This document shows, piece after piece, positions 31,956 through 42,500 of a DNA stretch of 64,000 bases. Each line of letters begins with the position of its first letter. Position 1 is the first letter of the stretch. The stretch covers positions 18,789-82,788 of the forward strand of contig UQRR01000001.1 of assembly GCA_900543455.1 (NCBI GenBank), in the 5' to 3' direction. The DNA is from an uncultured Dialister sp. (GTDB taxonomy: Bacteria; Bacillota; Negativicutes; Veillonellales; Dialisteraceae). A model generated the notes under the pieces. That model was not told the origin of the DNA. It did no database searches and saw nothing but the letters and a program-made list of their open reading frames with translations. A program made the translations under genes and the position numbers.

Positions 31956-31992
31956 ATGTCCACACTCTATATTATAAGAAAGAAGGTCTATT

Positions 31993-32883
31993 ATGCAGAG
32001 ACTTGTATCCTACAACTACAAAGGCGAACGCCAGTGGGGCGTCCTGTCCGCCGACGGCACTTCCATCTACCCCGCCATCGATCTTGAAGAAACCTACTTC
32101 ATCCCCCTCGCTGAGACGCTGGGCGATTTCATCGAAAGCGGCGAAGAAGGCCTCCTGAACCTTGCTCACGCGCTCGAAATGAACGGAAAGGACAAAGCCA
32201 TCACTCCGATCGCGCTCGCAGACGTCCGTCTCGAAGCCCCCTTCTACCCCAGAAGGAACGTCCTCTGCGTGGGCAAGAACTATCAGGCACATGTCAAGGA
32301 ATTCGACCAGAACGCCAATGCCAAAAACCCGGAAGATCCGATCTTCTTCACCAAAGCCACCACCTCCATCATCGGGCCAGACGAGGAAATCGACAGCCAT
32401 CCCGCAGTCACCCAGGAAGTCGACTACGAAGGCGAGCTCGGCGTCATCATCGGCAAACGAGGCACGAACATCGCGGAAGAAGATGCGATGAAATACGTCT
32501 ATGGCTACACCATCATCAATGACGTCACCGCCAGAGACCTGCAGAAAAAGCACCTCCAGTGGTTCCGCGGCAAGAGCCTCGATACCTTCTGCCCGATGGG
32601 CCCGACCGTCATGGTCGGTGACTGGCCGCTCCCCTTCACCATCTACACGAAAGTCAATGGCAGCCTGCGTCAGGAAGGCACCACCACCGACCTCATCTTC
32701 TCCATCCCGAAACTCATCGCGACTCTCTCCGACGGCATGACTCTCCTCCCGGGCGACGTCATCGCGACCGGCACCCCGCAGGGCGTAGGCATGGGCTTCA
32801 ACCCGCCGAAATTCCTCAAAAAAGGCGATGTGGTAGAAATCAACATCGACCCGATCGGCACACTGAGAAATCCAGTGAAATAA
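31993..32883 (+). CDS. Fumarylacetoacetate hydrolase (FAH) family protein
   Basis: FAH-superfamily hydrolase, decarboxylase or acylpyruvase of 296 residues. An N-terminal domain (1-80) precedes the FAH fold: RNVLCVGKNYQAHVKEF, metal ligands E146 and E148 in VDYEGELGVIIGK, D177 in TIINDVTARDLQ, and the C-terminal GDVIATGTPQGVGMG. Substrate cannot be told; FAHD1-like acylpyruvate or oxaloacetate activity and homoprotocatechuate-type isomerase are options. GAAAGAAGG precedes the ATG. It is a single gene between its own promoter and terminator. Confidence 0.92.
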   Translation: MQRLVSYNYKGERQWGVLSADGTSIYPAIDLEETYFIPLAETLGDFIESGEEGLLNLAHALEMNGKDKAITPIALADVRLEAPFYPRRNVLCVGKNYQAHVKEFDQNANAKNPEDPIFFTKATTSIIGPDEEIDSHPAVTQEVDYEGELGVIIGKRGTNIAEEDAMKYVYGYTIINDVTARDLQKKHLQWFRGKSLDTFCPMGPTVMVGDWPLPFTIYTKVNGSLRQEGTTTDLIFSIPKLIATLSDGMTLLPGDVIATGTPQGVGMGFNPPKFLKKGDVVEINIDPIGTLRNPVK

Positions 32884-32898
32884 TATTTCATCAAACAC

Positions 32899-32935
32899 AA
32901 AAGTGCGACAATCCAGCAAAGATTGTCGCGCTTTT
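32899..32935 (+). terminator. Terminator of the FAH gene
   Basis: AAAAGTGCGACAATC/GATTGTCGCGCTTTT hairpin, near-perfect. Confidence 0.92.
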
Positions 32936-32978
32936 CTATTGAGGTCAACGAGATTGCCTATCGCCATTTCTCATTTCT

Positions 32979-33025
32979 AAGGAAGCACTGATTCAATCGT
33001 TACCAGATTGAATCAGCGTTTCCTT
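32979..33025. repeat. Minimal palindromic relative of the MITE-like element
   Basis: AAGGAAGCACTGATTCAATC, a 7-nt centre, then GATTGAATCAGCGTTTCCTT: two terminal repeats back to back with no interior. Confidence 0.85.
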
Positions 33026-33186
33026 GGATAAGGGGGATCCCCGTATCGTCATCCCGAGCGTAGCCGAGGGATCTCTACTGCACTGCGGTAATCAGCACGT
33101 ATGCATGGACACAGCAGCGATGCCTTGTTGCTGCGTTATACCACCGTCTCGCATGTGCCGTATACCGTCCTGCAAGAAAGATCTCC

Positions 33187-33349
33187 AGGGAAACACTGAT
33201 TAAATTGTTGTCAGATTTCATTCTTGGATTTTTATACAGAGCAAGGAATCATCTGACGCGAATAGCGAGCTATTTAAGGAGGATGATGACGAAGCTATGT
33301 ATAAAAATCCATATGAAATCTAACTCTGCAATTTAGTCAGCGTTTCCCT
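33187..33349. mobile_element. MITE-like element, 163 bp
   Basis: Left end AGGGAAACACTGATTAAATT; the right end is the complement of AGGGAAACGCTGACTAAATT. The arms stay similar for about 55 bp, through GATTTTTATACA/TGTATAAAAATC. It sits inside a copy of the GATTTCTCGC...CGAAATGACG intergenic module. No transposase is encoded. Confidence 0.8.
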
Positions 33350-33510
33350 AGACTTTGCTCGAGATGACGATATGGGATCTTCTTCATCTCACATACGACG
33401 CTATATTACTTTCACGCCGCACCCGTTGAACCTATAGAACCAGCCGAACCTCTCTCCCACACACGTCAGGGACTCCCCTTATATCTTTACCTCCTGCCTG
33501 CTTTCAAGGC

Positions 33511-33560
33511 AACAAAAAGGATGAAACCAAGCCTTACGCTTAGTTTCATCCTTTTTTGTT
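33511..33560. terminator. Terminator of the TonB-AT1 operon
   Basis: AAGGATGAAAC...GTTTCATCCTTTTTT stem with flanking A and T tracts on both strands, 30 bp after the AT1 stop. Confidence 0.92.
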
Positions 33561-33591
33561 TGCGTTCTCACGCGGTCAATCGAGGACTTTA

Positions 33592-36500
33592 TCAGAATCT
33601 GAGGCGGATGCCGGCATTCAGCTTCCACTTTCTCTGGAAGTCGCCGCCAAGATCTCTTGCAAAGTCTGCGTAGAGCTGGGTATTGCCGCCAAGGCGGTAC
33701 TCTCCGCCGAGGACCAGCTCTGCCCAGGTGTCTTCTCCGTCAAAGGAGGTGGATTTCCATCCGCCGTCTTTGGCAAAGTAACGGGTGTCGATGTCTCCAT
33801 TGAATTCATGCGCCAGGTAGAGTCCTGCATGGAGGCTGCCATGGGCTTTCTTCATTCCTGCTTCGAATCCGAGGCGGCCGACAAGGCTGTCGTAGCTGTC
33901 CTGATAGATGTTCATGATTGCGCCATTGTTTGCGCTGCCGGTGTAGTCCTTGCTTCCTACACGGGACCAGGTGAGCTGTACTTTCGGGGTGATGTAGCTC
34001 ATCTCGCTGCCGAAGGTCTTCCCGTATTCTGCGGTGAGGCCATAGGCATTGGCTTTGTAGTCTGCATGCAGCTTGTTTCTGAGTTCGGTATAGACATCGT
34101 ATTCGTTTTCTACACGGCCGGCTTTGGCTGCCACTCTGAAGTAGCTGCCATTGTCCATCTTCTTCACGCCGTAGACGCCGAAGCTGTAGAGCTTGTTGTC
34201 GCCTTTGCCGCCAAGGAGGTAGTCACTGTCGCCATCACGGTAGTCGAAGGCTACGCCGGTGTGCCAGCCATTTGCGAGGGCTTTGTCGTAGCCGATCTGT
34301 GCGCCCCAGTAGCTGTTGCTGTCTTTCAGTCCGCTGACATCCGAGGAGGTCTTGCCGCCAAGAGCTTTGGCAAAGATGCCGTCTTCATCAGCGAGGTCTG
34401 CTCCGGTGTAGGTGTCCTGCATGTTGTCACGCCAGCTGTGGAAGGAGGTGGTGACAGCGCTCCTTGCGCCCTTCATGACGAAGGTCTCGTAGTCACCTTC
34501 TTTAATGGTCGGTTCCCACGGGATGCTGTCAACGTCCAAGGCGCCTTTCTTGTCTTCGAAGGAAATCGATCCGGTCTTGGCGCTGGAGGAGGTGAGACCT
34601 TCGCCGATCTTGACTTCACCCGTCAGATTCTTGCCGTTACCCGCATTATTGCCCTCTGCATAGAATGCTTTCTTGGCCAATGCTTTCAGCATACCAGTCA
34701 CGGCATCTTTATCCGCCATGTTGATACCATTGTTCGCGGTGTAGAGGGTCATGCCGGAGCCGGCTGCTGCTTTGGCGATCTTCACATCGCCGCTGGTGAA
34801 TGTGCCATCATCTTTATGCGCAAGGATAAAGGTTTCGTATCCACTGTAATTCGAGATATTGAGTTCCTGGGTTCTCTTGGTCATATCGATGTAGCCGGTA
34901 TCCGCCTTAGTAGCACCGCCGTTAACGGTCAGGCCGGCTGCCGAGGCTGCTGCCGGAGCTTTGGCCATTCTCAGCAGGGACATACCTGCAGTTTCATCCT
35001 TGTCATCAGTCAGTACCCATGTTGCACCGTTCTTAATATTCATTACAATGCCACTGTTAGCATCAACCTTATAGCTACCGGTCAACTTAGACTGAGCATC
35101 ATTCAGGCTGATTTCCACGCTGCCGCCGTTGCTTGCATTTACATCACCGTTGATGATGCCGGTTGCTTTGCCGCTGTCTACGGTAATGCTACCGCCATCG
35201 GCATGGATGCCGCCGTTGATGGTCAGTGCACTGTTGTTGCCGTTAACAACTACGTTAGCATCTGCACCTGCGTTGATTGCCACATCGGTGCCGTTGATAA
35301 CAGTGCTGCCGGTCAAGGTTACGTTACCGTTTGCCGCATTGATACCAGTTGCGCCGCTGATGCTGGTATTGCCATTAACAGTAACGCTTGCACCTTCTGC
35401 ATTGATGCCTGCGTCTGCCCCCTTCAGCTCCAGCTTAGCCTTGGTGGTATCGATGGTGATATCTGCCTTGGCATTCACAGCAGCTCCTTCCGCTACAGCG
35501 ATCTTTGTCGGATCCTTCGTGAAGGTGTACTTGCCTTCTTCCTTCAAGACGCCATTCTGCTTATAGAGGTAGTCTTCCTTCGTGTTGCCGGTGATGGCCT
35601 GCGTATAGGTATCTGCCTGCTGTTCATCTGGATAGGTAATGCCCGGTGTCATCGTGCCGTCTTTGTAGCTACCTTTGCCGTCTTTCTCGCTGAATGCGAT
35701 GTTTCCGGTCTGCTGAGTCTGGCTGCTTGCGGTTAAGCCATCGGCAATCTTCACATAGCCGGTCAGATTCTTCTCACCGTTTACATACGCACGGTAGGTC
35801 AGCTTGCCAGCTAGTGCATTCAACACGTTGGCTACACTGTATTCGTTATCCATAGATACGCCGCTGTTGTCGGTGATCAGGGATACGACAGAGCCTTCGG
35901 CGGCCTTCTGGATGATAGTGTCGCCTGCTTTGTAGTTCTCTGCCGCTTCACCATTTCCTTCATGTGCGTAGTAGATATTCGTATTGCCGCTGTAATTACC
36001 CACGCTGATATCGCCTGCATCGCTTGCCACAAAGATGCTGCCCTGATGACCGGAGAAGGAAGCCAGCTGGCTCGCGCCATTGACGTTCCAGATAGAGTGA
36101 TCCAGCGTGAGATTCATTGCCTTGCCATTGCTGTGACCGGTCCAGGTGGCATGATCCAGATTGGCGTTTACAGTGTTGCCGGAAAGGTTGCTCCCTGTCC
36201 AGGTGGCACCGCTTCCCATGTAAAGGTTCACGATGCCTGCGCTGCTTCCGCTGGCATTGCTTACGTCGCCCTTCCAGAAGGAATCCTTGGTATTGAGGCC
36301 GATGCTGACATCGGCACTGGCACCGACATTATCCATGCCGCCGCCGAGATATACATTGCCTTCCATCTGTACATTATTATTGCCTGCACCGATGATAGCT
36401 CCTTCGGCATCCTTCTTAACATTCACATTCACCTGTCCGCGGTTCTTGGAAGCGAATTCACCATAAGCACGGATAGCATATTCTGCTCCGTTGATCGCCT

Positions 36501-39500
36501 TGATGACGCCACCGCCAACCTCAACCTTGGAGGCAACTGCGCTGATTGCTTCGTTGGCACCGGAAGCATTACTCTTATCAGCCACAATATCAACGAGACC
36601 GTCAACAGTAATCGTGGACATAACGCCGCCAACACCGTTCATGCTCTTGATCACTGCAGCATTTCCCGGCTGTGTGCTCTTCGCACGCAATGTCAGTACA
36701 TTGTCAGCACCGGCATTGTGAATATGAATCGTACCGCCGCCATTCACGAACAGTGCACCGATCTGACCTCCCTTGGTGCTTTCCGCACTGATGGACATAG
36801 CACCGGCATGATTGATACTCACTACGCCCTTGCCGATCGCTGCGATACCGGTTGTATGCGTATCCGTCGTTGCATCTACCGTCAGCTTGTTGCCATTCAT
36901 ATCCATGGTCACAGGGTGATTTTCATCGGAGCTAGAAATACCTGCACTGATCTGCGGCAGGTAAGGACCACCGGCTATCAAATGCTTTTCAGGTGTGATG
37001 GTCGTGCTGTCTGCGGTAAATACATAGGTGCCATCGTCCTTCAGTACGCCTTTTTCTACGTAAACCGTATCAACAGCTGCGTCACCGGTCATTGCCGCAG
37101 TAAATTCTTTAGCGATCTGGCTGCCCGGCTTACTGGTCTTATACTCATAGTAGCCCTGACCAGGTGTCTTTGTGCCGGTTGCATCGGTGGAGAAGGAAAT
37201 ATCGCCGGTCTTCAGAGCTGAGGAAGCTGTCAGGCCTTCAGCGATCTTCACTACGCCTGCCAGATGACCATCCGTATAGTTCTTGTAGAACAGCTTGCCT
37301 GCCAGGTTGTTCAGTACGTTTGCCACTTTATCCTTAGCATCAGCGGAATCGCCATCTGCAAAGCCGGAGGTAATGCCCTTATTATCTGTAATAAAGGTGA
37401 TCGCAGAGCCTTCTGCTGCATTGGTAATATTGAAGCTGCCGCCAATAATCTTGGTCGGATCAGAAGCATCATGATCATAGAATACAGTGGTATGACCGCT
37501 GTAATTCACCACAGAAATAGGATGGCTGTCCTTCTGATAAATCAGGCCTGCGTGATCTGCATCTTTGCCGCCATGCAGTGTTGCCAGCGTGCTGCCTGTC
37601 CATACAGGATTTTTGGACGCTATGGTCGTAGTTGTCACATGGGACTGCTGTTCATTGGTCCAGGTGGCACCGTTTTGCAGATACAGGTTGAACTGGCCAA
37701 TATCATGCGTGGTGTTACCACCGGTGCCATAGTCATCATTATACTGGTCATAAGCTGCAACGCCCTTCCAGAAGGATTTGTCATTAGTCAGAGCAACGTT
37801 GAGAACGCCTGCATCCTTCCAGTCAATCAGCTGACCGCCGGTATATTCCACAACCTTCTTGCCATATTGGCCGGTTGCATACATATCACCGGTAATCTTA
37901 GTGGTTGTATCGCCTGCTGCGCCGTCCTTCATGTTGATGTCCAGCGTGCCTTTATCTACGCGGACTGCATAGAAATTATGCGAATGATCGCTGTCTTCGG
38001 CTGCAGTAATAGTGCCGCCGCCAACAGATACCTTGGTATCCTTGCCAACGAGCTTAATACCGCTGCCGCGTACACCGGAGATATCGACCGGACCACTGAC
38101 AGTCACAGTGGAGCTGTCACCGGTGACCAGAATGCCGGCAGCATTCTGGCCTGCGCCGCGTTCTCTAACACCTTTGACATTGCTGATTGTCAGCGGGCCG
38201 TCAATAGTAATCTCGCTCTGCTGGCCCTGAATATTAATGCCTGTTGCGGAATCCCCCTGAGTGATCACATCAGTAATTTCTACCGGACCGGAAATATTCA
38301 GGTGCGCATTTCCCAAGGCGTAAATGCCATGAGAGGCTCTGGTATCGGTATTATTTGCCGAAATCGAAAGCTTTTGGTCAGTTGACGGATTGATCACATG
38401 GATGTATGCATTATTGTCTGCATAAATCGCTGCTGCCTGTCCGTCGGATTGCTCAGCATGCAAAGCCAGTCCCTTGCCGGACATTTTGACAGTCATCGGG
38501 CTGGAAGGAGAGGTCGATTCGCCTGCGTAAAGGGCGCTGGCAAAATTACTAGTAATATTCGATTCAGTTACAGAAACATGCGCCACGCCGCTTTCATTCA
38601 GCTCACGACTCAGGCTGATATCTTCAGACTTGGTAATTGCGCCTGTTTTATAATTGGGCTTTTCCTGTTCCGGCGTATAGGCATAGAATCCCTGTCCTGC
38701 CTTTTTCGTCCCATTAGTTCCGTCAGAGAAGGTCACATTGCCGGAGGCTTTGACAATCGCGCTTGCGCTCGATGCTGTCAGACCGTCTGCAATCTTAACA
38801 ACGCCAGACAGATTTGCATCCTTGTAGCCTGTATAGAACAGCTTATTAGCCAGCTTGTTCAGTACTTCCTTGACATGATTCTTTTCTGCTGCCGTATCAC
38901 CATCCACAAAGCCACCGGTAATCCCCTGGCTATCGGTGACCAAAGTGATCTTGGAATCGGAAGCGGCAGCCTTGATCGTAAAATCACCACCATGGATGGT
39001 CAGCGGATCATTTGCATCATGACCATAAACAACAGTTGTGTCACCGCTGTAATTATATACGGTAATACCCTTGTCGGAATTCTGATAGATTACACCGGAG
39101 CCGTCCAGCTTAGAAACATTGCTGCCGGCAAACGTTGTCTTCAGCGTATCTACTGAACGACCGGTTTCATGATTCCATACGGATCCTTCTGCCATTGTCA
39201 GATTCAACTGACCAGCAGGTGCATTATACGTACTTCCGGGAATATTGCTTACTGCGCCTGTCCATTTGGAACCCTTCGTCATATTGACATTGATAACAGA
39301 AGCTTTATTATCTGTTACCTTCATGTCACCGGTAACGTCCAGAACTCCGGCAGTAATGCCTTCACCGGTATTCAGGTTAATGGTACCCTTATTGGCCTGC
39401 AAAGCATAATATTGGCTATATTCCGTACCGTTAGACATATCCGCAGCTTTAATAGTTGCACCGGCAGTAGATATAGTCGAAGCATTCAATACACGGATAG

Positions 39501-42500
39501 CACTTCCCAATACGTTTTCAATATTAAGATTACCCTTAACAGTTATATTGATGGGAGCATCTGCACTTGAAGAACCATCTGCATAAATACCTGCTGTATT
39601 CGGTCCAACCTTGTTGCCGTTCTGAACATTCTTGATGGCCAGGTCTTTTTCAAATACAACATTGCCTTTGGTACTTACATATACACCATAAGCACCTCGA
39701 GTAGCACTAGATTTAACTCCGTCTATCTCCACATCGGTATTTGCAGTAAGGGTGCCACCATCGCTAACGCGAACGCCATAGACATACTTAGCATTAGTAT
39801 CTGCATTGCCATCAGCACCAAGACCAGCGGAAACCTTCAGCACGCCATTGCCCTTGGAATCCTTAATCTCCATGCTCTTATTTTCGCCAACGAAAACCGT
39901 AGACAGATTGCTTTTATTATCACCACTGGTATTAAGCTTCAAGGTGTGGCCCTGTAAATCAACAACAAGCGGGCTTACTGCGTCGCCTGCTACATACATA
40001 GCGCTGGGAGCCTCACCGGATACCCCGGTCTGAGCTTCAGTAACATTAATAGAAACTACACCGTTAACATCACTTTCGCGTGTTTCCCCGATGTTTTCTG
40101 ATTTCTTGATAGCTCCCGTTTCGTAAGTCTTCGTATCCTCTTCTGGGGTATAGGCATAGAATCCCTGTCCTGCCTTCTTAGTACCTGTATCAGCGGTGGA
40201 GAAAGTGATGGTTTCAGATCTCAAGCTGGCAGAAGATGCCGTCAAGCCTTCTGCGATCTTGACCGTTCCGCTAAGATTTCCATCTGCGTAGCCCGTATAG
40301 TAGAGTTTTCCTGCCAATGCGTTCAGCGTGCCGCTGATGAGGTTCTTCTCGTCTGCTTTGGTCGAATCGAAATCCAAACCAGCATGATCGGTAAGAAGGG
40401 TGATCTTACTGCCTTTGTCTGCCTGGGAAATCTTTACGTCTCCGCCAAGGATAGCGTAACCGCCGTTGGCGTCTGCCGGTTTTGTTGTGTCATGTTTGTA
40501 GATATAGGTACTGCTGCCGCCATAGTTCTGGATGGTGACGGTGCCAGCCTCTGCATCTGTCATATCGATGACACCACCGTTTCCTGTCATCCGCTTCAGG
40601 CTGCTTGTTCCACGGTTGTTCCAAGTGCCTCCAAGGGTGAGGCTGGTATTATTTCCTGCACTGCTTCCCGTCCAGGTGCTGTCTTTCCCGATGGTAACGG
40701 CGTAAGCCCCGTTTCCAACGGCATTCCCCGTCCAGTTTGCTTGATCTGTCAATGACAGAGTCACACTCCCTGCTCCGTCAAGGCTGCCGTTTAATGTGGA
40801 GTCTTTTCCGGAAAGGATCGCTTCGATGCTGGAATGATCACCACTCACCAGACCTTTCAGTACGGTCTTCTTTCCTTTCAGGATGGCCTTGCCGCCTTTG
40901 TCAGCTTTGATAGTGCTGCTCACACTGCCATTGGCTGTGAAGGTACCTCCATTGACATTGATATTGTCTGCCGCAAGCACACCATCAGTTCCTACAGTCA
41001 TCGTTCCTGTTGTGGTCAGATCTTTGGCATGGGTCTCACCGTTTACCGCAAGGACGCCCGCATTGGCGATGCTGCCGCTCACGGTCGTCGCTGCATTAAG
41101 GATCAACTGGCCGCTGTTTTCTACATCTCCAGAGATGGTCGATGTGCCAAGCGTTACGCTTCCGCCCTTCTGTACGTTGACAGCCTTTTCAGTCCCGGTG
41201 ATTTCGCTCTTGCCCTTGAGTGTCACGGTGCCAGCCGCATCGATCCCCATCTTGCCATTGACTTTGAGTGTACCTGCCGTGATGTCTACCGTCTTTCCAG
41301 CCGCTGCACGGATCCCGGCTTCTCCGCCGGTCAGATCCAGTTCATTTTCATCGGCTGTGATAGTCACGTCTTTCACTGCATCGACAGCTGCGCCTCCCTC
41401 TACCCGGATCGTCGTTTTATCCTTGGTAAAGGTGTACACCTGATCCTGCCATACATGATCATCCTTGTACTCTTTGTCATCTCCGCCAGTTATCGAAGAA
41501 GTGAAGAGCGTCTTCGACTGTTCAGCCGGAGGTTCCGGCGTTTCTCCACTGCCTGCAAAGCTGCCCTGACCATTCGTCTGATTAAATGCAATATTTCCGG
41601 TATATTTAGCCACAGAGGAAGCTGTCAAGCCTTCCGCGATTTCCACTTTCCCGGAAAGGAAATTTCGTCTATTGACAGCGTCCTTATAGTACAGCTTTTC
41701 TGCCAATGCATCCAAAACCTGATTCCTTATTGCATCAGACTGCATATGGTCATCATAATTCGTCCGGAGAACGATTTCCGACCCACTGGAAGCACTGCCG
41801 ATGGTCACATCCCCGCCCAATATCTTCGTGGGGTTCTCGCTGTCATGTGAATACAGTACCTTGGCCGCTCCAGAGAATTTGTCAATCGTCAGCGAGTTGC
41901 TGTTTGCTGTCTGAATGATGACACCCGCTGTATCACTAGTACCGGACTTCGTACCCCCATGCAGGTATGTCACATGGCTGATTCCCTGGTTTCCTACATC
42001 TTCATCGTCCTGTTTATATCGGGTATTATTGGCCTCATTGGTCCAAACAGCCCCATTCTGCAGCCACAGATTGACTTTACCGCCATTATCAATGATACCA
42101 TTCAGATACGATTTTTCGGTTGTCAATGCCAGATTGATATGCCCTGTTGTTTTCAGAGCAAAAATATCTCCATCCAGCTGCACATCATGAGTGCCTGGCG
42201 TAGCTCCGTCCTCCCCGGTATTCATATTAATGGTTCCTACATAGGCACCCAGGGTATAGTACCCATATTTCGTACCCTTCGGCACCACGATATGACCGCC
42301 ACCGATGATGACCTGACTATCATCTGCATTGGTTGTCACACCATTCCCATATACCGTCATGTCCACATCACCAGTAACAGTGACTTTACTTTTTTCGATA
42401 TTCGTCAGGATGCCTGCATTATTGAAACGAGACAGAACATTTTCCTGATTGACAGGAATGCCCCAAGTATCGCTATCTGCCCCAGCAATTTTTAGATTCC

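Larger units (their letters stand above)
32936..33510. other. Intergenic region with MITE-like elements
   Basis: No gene seen. Contains a 47-bp palindrome (32979), a CGTATCGTCATCCCGAGC module, the full MITE-like element (33187) and TTGAACC-type repeats near 33425. Confidence 0.7.

Noticed and set aside
33556..35736. Plus-strand open frame of 726 codons opposite the AT1 C-terminus
   Set aside because: It is antisense to a clear autotransporter barrel and the last AT1 modules, has no ribosome-binding site, and its Cys/Ala-rich composition reflects codon bias of the opposite strand.
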